The notes: generated by a model from the letters alone, not told the origin. Positions 1 through 8,109 are shown, counted from the stretch's first letter. The stretch: DNA of 10,492 nt from Flavobacterium sp. (GCA_012032075.1 JAAURU010000084.1:1-10492), one strand, 5' to 3'. Program-made: numbers and translations.

Positions 1-65
1 TTGTTATTAATAAGAAATACTATAATGGAAAGCTGGAATAGCTCCTTAAAAAAGTGTTTAGCATT

Positions 66-101
66 CAGTAATGAGTAATCAGTAATTAGTATTTAGTATT
101 T
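66..101. repeat. degenerate AGTAATTAGTATT-type short repeat
   Basis: This is a low-complexity stretch made of near-copies of a 6-7 base unit (AGTAAT, AGTAAT, AGTATT, AGTATT). It lies downstream of the acyl-CoA dehydrogenase, and no open frame of note crosses it. It resembles the degenerate AATTTAGA stretch upstream of the beta-synthase gene at 8090-8195. Bases 1-65 hold nothing I can identify. Confidence 0.5.
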
Positions 102-102
102 G

Positions 103-123
103 ATGCTGAAACAAGTTCAGCAT
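103..123. repeat. 8-bp hairpin, likely dispersed intergenic repeat
   Basis: ATGCTGAA and TTCAGCAT form a perfect 8-bp stem around the loop ACAAG. It lies just 3' of the acyl-CoA dehydrogenase stop codon. No T-run follows it on the minus strand, so it is a poor candidate for an intrinsic terminator. From memory, very similar GTCATGCTGAACTTGTTTC sequences are widespread between genes in Flavobacteriia; this has not been checked by search. Confidence 0.5.
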
Positions 124-135
124 GACAAAGGCATA

Positions 136-1305
136 TTATTCTACTGCTGGTTTATAATCTTTATTATCTATTATCATTTTTGACAAGATTTCTTTAAGAA
201 TTTCTGATGTTCCACCACCAATAGGCCCTAAACGACTGTCTCTTAATAAACGTGCTAATGGATATTCTTCCATGTAACCATATCCGCCAAGCATTTGCAA
301 GCAAGCGTAAATAGTTTCATCGGCAACTTTTGTAGATTTTAACTTTGCCATTGTAGCTTCTTTTACCACATATTCTCCTTTATTTAAACGAGCAACGGTA
401 GCATAATTAAATATTTTGCAATGTTCCACTTCTGTTGCATGTTCCACAATTGTGTGACGTAAAGCTTGAAATTTATTTATTTTTTTTCCAAAAGCTTCTC
501 GTTGTGACATGTATTCAATTGTATAATCAATAGCATATTCTGATCGAGCATGTGCATTGATTGCCATAATTAAACGTTCTAACGCAAAATGTTGCATGAT
601 GTAAGGAAACCCTTTCCCTTCTTCACCCATTAAGTTTTCTTCTGGAATTTCTACGTTATCAAATGCAATTTCGGCAGTATCTGATGCTCTCCAACCTAGT
701 TTGTCTAATTTTGTTGCCGAAATGCCAATAGTTTTTGTATCTACTAAAAAGATACTAATTCCTTTATTTCCTTTATCTGGACTTGTTTTTGCTGCTACTA
801 CATAATAATCAGCATAAACTCCATTTGTTATAAATGTTTTTGAACCTGTAAGAATGTATTTATTCCCTTTTTTAATTGCAGTTGTTCGCATACCAGCTAC
901 GTCACTACCTCCAAAAGGTTCTGTAATACATAACGCTCCAATTTTATCTCCTGTAATACTTGGTACTAAATAATCTTGTTTAATACGTTCATCTCCTTCT
1001 GCATTTATATGTGTCATTGCTAAATAAGCATGTGCCCACATTGCAGCAGCGAAACCTCCTGATTTTATTTTTTGAAGTTCTTCTAAAAATATAACGGTGT
1101 AAAACAAATCTAGATTCATTCCTCCATATGCTTCTGGATAGTTTAATCCAAAAAAACCCATTTCACCAAATTTTTTCCAAATAAATCGCTCTATTGTGCC
1201 AGTTTTTTCCCATTTTTCTATGTGAGGCACAACTTCTTTATGTAAAAAATCGCGAAAACTTTCTCTAAATAATTGATGTTCTTCTGTGAAGTATATTGAA
1301 TTCAT
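136..1305 (-). CDS. acyl-CoA dehydrogenase family protein (IVD/LCAD-like active site)
   Basis: This is an intact 389-residue FAD-dependent acyl-CoA dehydrogenase, the normal length for the family. It would oxidise an acyl-CoA to the trans-2-enoyl-CoA in the cytoplasm and pass electrons to electron-transfer flavoprotein. Visible landmarks are the N-terminal helical domain, the CITEPFGGSD signature near residues 126-135, WRASDT near 205-210, the QREAFGKKI helix near 268-276, LQMLGGYGYMEEYP near 336-349, and GGGTSEI near 363-369. The position of the medium-chain catalytic Glu, just before GTS, is glycine (G364). The likely base is E243 in LERL, as in isovaleryl-CoA and long-chain enzymes. Substrate chain length cannot be read from the sequence. 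It starts 23 bases after the HHH gene and probably shares its transcript. It is one of only three unbroken genes here. Confidence 0.93.
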   Translation of the reverse strand: MNSIYFTEEHQLFRESFRDFLHKEVVPHIEKWEKTGTIERFIWKKFGEMGFFGLNYPEAYGGMNLDLFYTVIFLEELQKIKSGGFAAAMWAHAYLAMTHINAEGDERIKQDYLVPSITGDKIGALCITEPFGGSDVAGMRTTAIKKGNKYILTGSKTFITNGVYADYYVVAAKTSPDKGNKGISIFLVDTKTIGISATKLDKLGWRASDTAEIAFDNVEIPEENLMGEEGKGFPYIMQHFALERLIMAINAHARSEYAIDYTIEYMSQREAFGKKINKFQALRHTIVEHATEVEHCKIFNYATVARLNKGEYVVKEATMAKLKSTKVADETIYACLQMLGGYGYMEEYPLARLLRDSRLGPIGGGTSEILKEILSKMIIDNKDYKPAVE

Positions 1306-1328
1306 ATTTAAAATTTCTGTGTTATTTT

Positions 1329-2215
1329 TTAGAATTCCAAATATAAGTCGATTATTTTTAATTTTTCTAAAGGACAGTTGTTAATTTTTGCTAAATCTTC
1401 AATAGATTTAATTTTCCCATTCATACTTCTATATGTCACTATTTCTTTGGCAAAAGCATAATTAAAATAAGGAAATTTTGATAATACTTTTGTAGAAGCA
1501 TCATTAATATTAATTTTATTAATTACTTGATTAGAGGACACAAAGAACCGTTTTTTACAGTCTTCTAATGCTTCTGATGAAACACCCCAAACGAATTGGA
1601 GTTGATCAACACTAGCAAAGGAACCAAATTTTTCTTTTTCTTTAAGGATGATTTCTGATATTTTATCTCCTATTCCATATACTTTCATTATATCTTCCTT
1701 TGTTGCCAAGTTTAGATCTATTGGCACTATTTTCTCAACAACTTTTTTAGGATAAGATTCAAAAGATTTATAATTATTTTTTTGAAGTAACCCAATTTTG
1801 GAAAATTTTAAAAATTAGGGGGCAATTTTTTTTTTAAAAATTTTCATCAGAAACTTTTTGTTATTTGCTGAAACTCTTTTGCCGAATTCACATATTTGCC
1901 AGTTTCCCTATATTTATGTAGTCTATCTATTTCGACTGTAGACATACCTAACATATAGCCTTTATAGTCTGTAATAAAGTTTGGATTAAATGGTTTTATT
2001 TCATATTCCTTTTTTATACTATGTTTTTTAATACTGTCAATTTCATTTTGTACTAAAAGCCATTCTTTGTCTGGAGTAGTATTTTCACTTGAAAAATAAT
2101 TTCTTGACTTTATTAAAAAAAATACAATTTGAATTACTATTACGACTAATAATAAAGAAAAAATCCCGCTTCTATGTTCTCTCGAAAATAGAAAGTAGGA
2201 TTTAAACTGTTTCAT
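1329..2215 (-). CDS. membrane-anchored helix-hairpin-helix (ComEA-like) protein, frameshifted
   Basis: The N-terminal part begins MKQFKSYFLFSREHRSG and has one membrane segment (about residues 18-35). It is followed by an HHH-like unit (FITDYKGYMLGMSTVEIDRLH). The C-terminal part carries two more HHH units: DLNLATKEDIMKVYGIGDKI, and NINDASTKVLSKFPYF onward. Joined, they make a protein of about 295 residues, the usual size for the flavobacterial ComEA-like family. HHH units usually bind DNA non-specifically, but the role of this family is not known. The two halves are separated by a cluster of several indels in long A, T and C runs (1777-1850); the expected linking peptide is recognisable in pieces across frames. 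I chose the ATG at 2215 over a TTG at 2227. The gene lies between the MetS-like gene and the acyl-CoA dehydrogenase, with short gaps on both sides. Confidence 0.8.
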
Positions 2216-2255
2216 TTGTTTTTTCAAAATAAAACTATTTGAAACATTATGACAA

Positions 2256-2415
2256 TTACTCTTCTTTTTGCCTTACTAATTCATCTTCATTCTCACTATA
2301 AGAATCAGGTTCTTGTTTAGGTGGGATCGTTAATACTTTATAAAAGAAGTAACCATGCAAAGGATGTAACTAATCCTTGTGCAATTATCATTGTTATTAA
2401 GGCTGATGTATTCAT
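2256..2415 (-). CDS. MetS-like small subunit of NSS transporter, frameshifted
   Basis: After removal of one base near 2342-2349 (or addition of two), this reads as a 52-residue protein beginning MNTSALITMIIAQGLVTSFA, followed by WLLFYKVLTIPP and an acidic tail ending RQKEE. It has one membrane helix followed by a short charged cytoplasmic-type tail. Its size, membrane helix and place 18 bases after the transporter stop match the small MetS-type subunits described for Corynebacterium MetPS (methionine and alanine importer small subunit family). Such subunits are needed for activity of their large NSS partner. As it stands the frame stops after residue 25 in WLLLL. The family assignment is by pattern and context, not by search. 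Confidence 0.75.
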
Positions 2416-2433
2416 TTTAAGTTTTTTTTTAAT

Positions 2434-4278
2434 TTATAAAGTGGCTCTACCTTCTTTTACTCGTTTTTTATAAGCAAAATAGACTATTAAACTTATAAAA
2501 ACAAATAATGATAATAGTAGCATTCTTCCTAAAAATTTATATAATGTATTGTTTGTAAAATCTCCAGTTGCTATGATTTGATTCGGTTTTACAATATCAC
2601 CTTCTTTAACGACTACAACTTGATTTTTATTTGCTTTAAATTTTATATTCTTTATGGTTAGTAAAGGGAACCATTTTAATAGTTTCAGTCGCTTTATCAA
2701 ACACTTTCTTGGTATCTTCAAAAGCAAACTTAACAGTATTAGTAGTTACATTTTCAACGGTTTCTGTAGCTACCTCTTCAACAGTTCCATACTTTTCACC
2801 AGTAGCCTCAAAGTTTTCAGCATAAAACTCACTTGCAAACCATTCCTTATTATTTGTGTCATTATCTTTAACTTTATCAATCCAGTCTGGTAAACTAGAA
2901 AACAATACTGCTCCTAAAAGTAAAGGTGTAATAATTAAGATTATGTATTTGTAGAAACTTGGTATTTTAATATCAGCACCTTGATTGATTTCTGCCCATC
3001 CTTTTTTAATTCCAAATATATAAGAAAATAAAATAGTTTCTAAAAATGCAAATACAACTAAACTCACTGTACCAGCCCAATAATCATATTGATCAAATAA
3101 TCCTTCATTGTAAAAAATAACGGTTGGTAATCCCATAATTAAAACTAAGCCTCCAAAAGACCATGCTCCTTTATTTTTAGACCAATTAAATTCATCTTGC
3201 ATGAAACCCATCCATGGAGTTCCCATTGCAAGAGAAGAAGTTATGCCAGCAAAAAATAATAGTCCAAACCAACAAACTCCTGCCACTACAGCCAATGCAC
3301 TTCCCCATTGTTGAAACAAATAAGGCATTGTTTGAAAAGCCATACCAAAACCAGCATTTTGAATTACCCAGTCTAAACCTAAGTATCCTGCTGCGATAGG
3401 AATTACAATTAAACTTCCTAAAACTACTTCAACAAACTCATTCATAAAACCCGCAGAAACAGCATTTAAAGCAATATCATCTCTTGAATTTAAATAGGCA
3501 GCATAACAGTGAATAGTTCCCATACCTACAGAAAGTGTAAAAAATATTTGACCCGCTGCTGCTAACCAAACTTTAGCACTTAATAAAGAATCAAATTGTG
3601 GAGTCCACAAGAAATTTAGACCATCCCATGCATTTGCATCTGGAAAATATCAGAAGCTCCAGAAGTACCTAAAGTTAAACCCCTGACAGCTAATATCACT
3701 CCAAATAAAATTAACAATGGCATCCCTATTTTAGCCACTTTTTCAATACCTCCTAGCCCTTTTGAAAGAATAAAGGTGTTTAAAAGCAAACAAATTATAT
3801 AAAAAATTACTGCTTCATAAGGAATTCCTGTAGTTGACTCTGAAATATTTGTATAGGATTGAAAAAATCCAGCAACATCAGCTTGGCTCATTCCGTTAAA
3901 AGTTCCTACTATTGAATGGTAAACATAAGACATTGTCCATGATTCTATATAACAATAATAAGCTGCAACTGCAATATTTGTAAAAATTCCGAAAACCCCT
4001 ATATATTTCCAAACTCTACCTTTAGCCATAGAATCCAAAATATATGGTGTACTATGATTTCCTGAACGACCTCCAAAACGTCCTGACGACCATTCTATAA
4101 ATAATAATGGAATACCCATTACCAAGAAACATACTAAATAAGGAATTATAAAGGCTCCACCTCCATTTTGAACTGCTTGTACAGGGAAACGTAGAAAATT
4201 ACCTAATCCAACAGCATTTCCAGCCATTGCCAAGATGAGCCCTACTCTAGAACCCCATGAGTCTGATTTTGTTGACAT
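2434..4278 (-). CDS. LeuT-like sodium-dependent amino acid transporter (NSS family), frameshifted
   Basis: The N-terminus is almost collinear with Aquifex LeuT, including the TM1 sequence GLILAMAGNAVGLGNFLRFP at the same residue numbers (13-32). Further matches are YYCYIESW (TM3), GQIFFTLSVGMG (TM6), MNEFVEVVLG (TM7) and FAGITSSLAM (TM8). All residues known to form the Na1 and Na2 sites in LeuT that I could align are kept (G20, A22, V23, N27, TM6 Thr, TM7 Asn, TM8 Ala, Thr and Ser). It should import an amino acid with Na+ across the inner membrane. Two repairs are needed: one base missing in the A-run at 3644-3647 and one extra base at 2641-2644. Together these give about 614 residues. About 100 residues are inserted between TM11 and TM12. 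Start MSTKSDSW is supported by LeuT numbering and the upstream promoter. Confidence 0.92.
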
Positions 4279-4303
4279 ATTTTTTTATTGGTTGTTAATT
4301 TCC

Positions 4304-4333
4304 CAAAGATAAGAAAACTATCGAAAAAACAAA
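4304..4333 (-). promoter_or_regulatory. Bacteroidota-type promoter for the transporter operon
   Basis: Read on the minus strand, TTTG is followed by 18 bases and then TATCTTTG, a full match to the Bacteroidetes -33 / -7 (TAnnTTTG) pattern with favourable spacing. It lies 26 bases before the transporter start codon and after the PspC stop codon. It is the best promoter in the window. Confidence 0.7.
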
Positions 4334-4361
4334 GAAAATTTAAGGGCTTGAAAACCAATAA

Positions 4362-4580
4362 CTATAAATCAAAAACCGAAGATCGCTTTGTGTAAATCAT
4401 ATCTTTAAGCTTTAAAAGGAAAGCTAATGTTAAGTAAAAACCAAAACCTAAACCAGCAGTAACAAAAGAAATGTATATAAAAAACAAACGTACATTTGTT
4501 GCTCTCATACCTAGCTTATCGGCCAATCTAGAAGCTACAAAAAAACCATGCCTTTCAAAAAAATGAAGTATTTTATACAT
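4362..4580 (-). CDS. PspC domain-containing small membrane protein
   Basis: This is an intact 72-residue protein. The N-terminal amphipathic part (ERHGFFVASRLADKLGMRAT) leads into one hydrophobic segment (about residues 30-57) and a short basic tail ending KRSSVFDL. This is the stand-alone PspC layout common in Flavobacteriia. PspC proteins elsewhere take part in the phage-shock or envelope-stress response at the inner membrane. No other psp gene is present here, so its role is unproven. It has its own -7-like element between it and the DUF2851 stop. Confidence 0.8.
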   Translation of the reverse strand: MYKILHFFERHGFFVASRLADKLGMRATNVRLFFIYISFVTAGLGFGFYLTLAFLLKLKDMIYTKRSSVFDL

Positions 4581-4600
4581 TACAATTTATATTTATAGTA

Positions 4601-4608
4601 CAAATATA
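4601..4608 (-). promoter_or_regulatory. TAnnTTTG -7 element upstream of PspC gene
   Basis: TATATTTG on the minus strand lies 20 bases before the PspC start and directly after the DUF2851 stop codon. A TTTG sits 16 bases upstream (4625-4628), slightly close for the -33 element. Confidence 0.45.
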
Positions 4609-4612
4609 AGTA

Positions 4613-5890
4613 TTAATTCTTAATCAAATGAATCCCAATATCACATTTAAGACATCTATTTTTAGTACAATATTCATTTTTTAATTGCAGTAAAGATTGC
4701 GAATCCAAAGCAGAATTTACTGTAGAGTTTTAATTGTTTGAATTTTTGAATTATCGAATTTTCTTCTGGTTTAATTTGTTCCATTAATGCAATAAGACCA
4801 TCAGTGTTTTCTTTACCGAAGTAATTAGCATAAATAAATTGCAAAGGAATAATTGTATTTATTATAATTAAATCGATAAATTTTTTTGAAATAACCTTCT
4901 TTTTAGAAGTACTTTTTTTATCAAAATTATAGTGTGCAAACCAATATTCATTTGTACTATTTGAAAATGCTTTATACAATTCTTCTTTTGAGGTAATATT
5001 TATAATTTGTTCAAAAACAGTATGGTTTCGTTGATATAATTTAGCTAATTGAGATAATCGTATTGTAGGAAAATTATCTGGTCTTAGCTTGAAGAATTGC
5101 AAAGGTTCAAAAATTACTTGTTTTAAATTGTACTTACTTTTAAGATGTGTCCAATTTGATTGTAATTCTTTATAGTACAAATCCTCATAACTATCATCTT
5201 CTAACAAGTTTGAAATGCCAAAAAACAATGCTTCTATGTTATTCCCGTTTAAACTTTCTTTTCTAATTACTGAAAAAGGTAAGGCTTTTGCCATTTTAAA
5301 AAATAATTCACCATTTGTATTTAAACCAAAGTTTTTGCCAATAAACAAAAAAGAACTGCATCCCAATCATTATTAGTTGCTTTTAATAACTCTATAATAA
5401 GTTTAGATTTTCGCTCTAATCTTTCAAAAAAGAGCTTTTCTTTCCAATTATTCAAAAAAAACTCATTTACAGCAGCTATTTCATTCTCACAGTTAATCCA
5501 AGATTTAGAAAGCATTAAGCTCTTATATTTACTAACCTCAATTAATGAAACACATTCCTTTAATTCTAATACTGGAATTTCGGAGTTGTTTTTTCTAAAG
5601 ATAGCCATATCATGTTCCCAAACCACATGCAAAATAACGTTGTTGTAATTGGAATCGGTTTCATGATGATGTGAATACCAATCGGATGATTTTAGATGTA
5701 TTTCGATATTTCCTGCCCATTTTTGATTACCAATGATGAGTTGGGCATTAAAAAAATCGGGGCCAGCTGTTTGCAAATATTGTCCGAAATTGAGAATTTC
5801 TATTTTTTCTCCGTTTGAAGTATAAAGATTGGTTATATCTAATTTCTTGTATAACCAAATGTAGTGCAAGAAGTCTTCTTTCATTTGCAT
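4613..5890 (-). CDS. DUF2851 family protein, frameshifted twice
   Basis: The N-terminal half has the DUF2851 hallmarks: MKEDFLHYIWLYKK, TAGPDFFNAQL near residues 41-51, GNIEIHLKSSDWYSHHH near 60-76, and NNVILHVVWEHD near 83-94. The frame is broken in a T-run at 5332-5336 (one base missing) and again at 4728-4731 (one base extra). Correcting both gives about 425 residues, the usual family length. It also restores a C-terminus reading QLKNEYCTKNRCLKCDIG, with a CX4CX2C motif. The function is unknown. The GPDF...EIH arrangement and terminal cysteines invite comparison with iron-sulphur PD-(D/E)XK nucleases, but that is only inference. MQMKEDF or MKEDF could be the start; the second, at 5884, is the more typical. 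A TATATTTG -7 element precedes it. Confidence 0.88.
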
Positions 5891-5923
5891 GGCTTGTAAT
5901 TATTTTATTGGCTTTTATAAATA

Positions 5924-5931
5924 CAAATATA
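5924..5931 (-). promoter_or_regulatory. TAnnTTTG -7 element upstream of DUF2851
   Basis: TATATTTG on the minus strand lies 33 bases before the ATG at 5890. It follows directly after the terminator of the preceding unit, so it would start a separate transcript. The nearest upstream TTTG (5947-5950) is only 15 bases away, and no well-spaced -33 element is visible. Confidence 0.45.
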
Positions 5932-5964
5932 AAAAAAGTTGGAAACCAAAATGATTTCCAACTT
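5931..5964 (-). terminator. intrinsic terminator after the zeta/antitoxin pair
   Basis: A perfect 10-bp stem is formed by 5936-5945 (AAGTTGGAAA) and 5955-5964 (TTTCCAACTT), with a 9-base loop. On the minus strand it is followed by a run of seven T. It lies 28 bases after the stop of the 62-residue gene and before the DUF2851 promoter element. Confidence 0.75.
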
Positions 5965-5991
5965 AATTCTTTTTTGAGTATTTAAAGCAAA

Positions 5992-6180
5992 TTATTCCAA
6001 TCTATGAAAATCAGCAGCTTTAACTTTTATAATTTTACCTTTATGTGAAATAACCAATGATTGATTCTTATCAATTTTACTCTTTATCATTTTTTTATGA
6101 GCTAATTTGAGTCCTTTTAGAATTTTAGATGCAAAATCATCAGCATTCTTTGTCACAGTTTTAATTTTATTATTTCCCAT
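5992..6180 (-). CDS. small lysine-rich protein, candidate antitoxin of the zeta-like gene
   Basis: This is an intact 62-residue, strongly basic protein (MGNNKIKTVTKNADDF..., then KILKGLKLAHKKMIKSK, then LVISHKGKIIKVKAADF). The middle looks helical and the end forms a beta-hairpin-like VISHKGKIIKVKA. Its start codon overlaps the end of the repaired zeta-kinase frame, and the hairpin terminator follows it, so the two genes are co-transcribed. I recall small proteins with this LIxxK...SxxGKIVxVKA pattern beside zeta-like kinases in Bacteroidota, which makes an antitoxin role plausible. It does not resemble the classical Epsilon antitoxin, and no search has been done. It could also be an unrelated small protein. 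Confidence 0.65.
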   Translation of the reverse strand: MGNNKIKTVTKNADDFASKILKGLKLAHKKMIKSKIDKNQSLVISHKGKIIKVKAADFHRLE

Positions 6181-6721
6181 TTTTTAAAATTTAAAATAGT
6201 TTGAAAACCATATTCTCCTTTTGCAATTAACTCAATTTTATTATTTGAGTTATCTAAAAACATTACTTCTTATAATAAAGGTAAGTAAATTTTAAACAAA
6301 TTCTCCAATCCTCGTTTATATCTTCTAATAATTATTTCTTTTGGTATGTTGTGCCCTCCTTCTTTAACTCTTGTCTCCACTCTTTAATTGCTAAATCTGA
6401 ACAATTTAGCCAAAAGTAAACTAATTTAATTTCATAACCTAAATCAATCGCTTTTTGAAAAGTATTTTTATATGATTTTGTTGAAAGAGTTGTTTCAATT
6501 GAAAATGTTTTCCCTTCTTTAATCAAATTATTAATTCTTTCTATCATTATTCTTCCAGCTTCAAATGCAACTTCTTCTGGCTGAAAAGGTGACAATCCTT
6601 TTGCAATTTCATCTGCATTAACAAAAATTTTACAATTTAGTATTTCAGGTAAAAGAGTAAATGACGCAGTAGTTTTTCCTGCTCCATTACAACCTGCAAT
6701 GACATAAATAATTTTTGACAT
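6153..6721 (-). pseudogene. zeta-toxin-like P-loop kinase, frameshift plus in-frame stop
   Basis: The N-terminal part is a clear P-loop kinase: IAGCNGAGKTT with Walker A at residues 10-17, NADEIAKGLSPF near 35-46 and ETTLSTKSY near 76-84. The open frame ends early at 6332. Adding one base to the T-run at 6383-6385 restores RVETRVKEGGHNI and RRYKRGLENLF, the arginine-rich segment typical of this family. A TAA at 6270-6272 then interrupts the frame, yet the same frame continues with EVMFLDNSNNKIELIAKGEY to a stop at 6153. The full length, about 190 residues, fits the zeta-like family. True Zeta/PezT toxins phosphorylate UDP-N-acetylglucosamine, but this subfamily may have other substrates. The start codon is one base after the beta-synthase stop. 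Confidence 0.8.
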
Positions 6722-6722
6722 A

Positions 6723-8084
6723 TTATTTTATTGAGCTAATCACATCGTGTTTAGTTATGATATGGTATTTCCCGTTTTCTAATTCAACTAAAACCGCTTG
6801 ATTATCTTTATTGATTAATTTAGATACTTCTTCAATTGAAGTGTTTGCTTTAACTATAGGAAATGGTTTTCCCATTACTTCTTTTATAGGTTTTTCGGCA
6901 ATGTTTTTATCTTCTACATAACTTCTAAATAAGTCTGTTTCATCAACACTACCTACAAAACCACTTGTATCCATTACAGGAATTTGCGAAATTTTATATT
7001 TCTTTAATCTATCAATTGCATGAGAAACTAATTCTTCTGTGCGAACTACAATTAAAGGTTTGTCTTGATGTTCTTGAATTAAATCTGAAGCTTTTGTAAT
7101 TTCTTCTTCTAAGAAACCTCTTTCACGCATCCAATCGTCATTGAACATTTTACCTACATATCTACTTCCTGAATCATGAAACAAAACAACCACAACATCC
7201 TCTGGTTTAAAATGTTCTTTTAACTGTAAAACTCCTTTGATTGCAGCACCTGCAGAATTTCCAACAAATATTCCTTCTTCTAAAGCTAATTTTCGTGTAT
7301 AAACCGCTGCATCTTTATCGGTTACTTTTGTGAAGCCATCGATTAGAGAAAAATCAACATTTTTTGGTAAAATATCCTCTCCAATTCCTTCTGTTATATA
7401 AGAATAGATTTCGTTTTCATCGAATATTCCTGTTTCATGGTATTTTTTAAATACGGAACCATAAGTATCGATTCCCCAAATTTTTACATTTGGATTTCTT
7501 TCTTTTAAATATTTTGCCACTCCAGAAACGGTTCCTCCAGTTCCTACTCCAACAACAAAGTGTGTTATTTTTCCTTCGGTTTGTTCCCAAATTTCTGGAG
7601 CAGTTTGTTCATAATGAGCCACTGTATTACTTGGATTATCATATTGATTTACATACCATGCATTTTCAGTTTCAGAAGCTAATCTTTTAGAAACTGAATA
7701 GTATGAACGAGGATCTGTAGGTTCAACATCTGTAGGACAAACTACTACTTTTGCTCCAACAGCACGAAGAATGTCCATTTTTTTCTTTAGATTGCTTATC
7801 TGAAATTACACAAATTAGTTTATAGCCTTTCACTATTGCTCCAAGTGCTAATCCCATTCCTGTATTTCCTGATGTTCCTTCTATGATTGTGCCTCCTGGT
7901 TTTAATCTTCCATCAGCTTCTGCATCTTCAATCATTTTTACTGCCATTCTATCTTTAACAGAATTTCCAGGGTTAAATGTTTCTACTTTAGCTAATACTA
8001 GAGCATCAATTTCTTGTGTTAATTTATTGATTTTAACTAAAGGTGTATTACCAATAGTTTCTAATATGTTTTTGCGTATTTCAT
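6723..8084 (-). CDS. cystathionine beta-synthase / cysteine synthase-type PLP enzyme with CBS domain pair, frameshifted twice
   Basis: This is a fold-type II PLP enzyme: IGNTPLVKINKL near residues 11-22, NPGNSVKDR with the PLP lysine at K44, EGTSGNTGMGLA at 69-80, GVGTGGTVSG (phosphate loop), and EGIFVGNSAGAA holding the serine near the pyridine nitrogen. Two C-terminal CBS motifs follow (LIVVRTEELVSHAIDRL and PIVKANTSIEEVSKLI). It joins serine or O-acetylserine with a thiol in sulphur amino acid metabolism; the CBS tail favours cystathionine beta-synthase, but activity cannot be read from sequence. Two indels break it: one base missing in the T-run at 8069-8073 and one extra at 7778-7784. 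Repaired length is about 453 residues, normal for the family. MKYAKNILETIGNTP at 8084 fits the family start. A promoter and leader hairpin lie upstream. Confidence 0.92.
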
Positions 8085-8109
8085 TTTGTAATTTAGAATT
8101 TAGAAATCA

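Noticed and set aside
103..130. Intrinsic terminator for the acyl-CoA dehydrogenase
   Set aside because: There is a hairpin, but it is not followed by a T-run on the minus strand, and its sequence looks like a dispersed repeat.
2434..2727. A separate small membrane protein after the transporter
   Set aside because: Its start lies inside the transporter gene in another frame. Removing one base at 2641-2644 makes it the natural continuation carrying TM12.
2654..3399. Plus-strand open frames opposite the transporter gene
   Set aside because: They lie antisense to a strongly supported LeuT-like gene and have no recognisable domain or promoter; they are shadows of its codons.
5321..5366. Overlap of two separate genes within DUF2851
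   Set aside because: The overlap arises because one frame runs past a missing base. Adding one T at 5332-5336 joins LLAK to NFGLNTNGELF.
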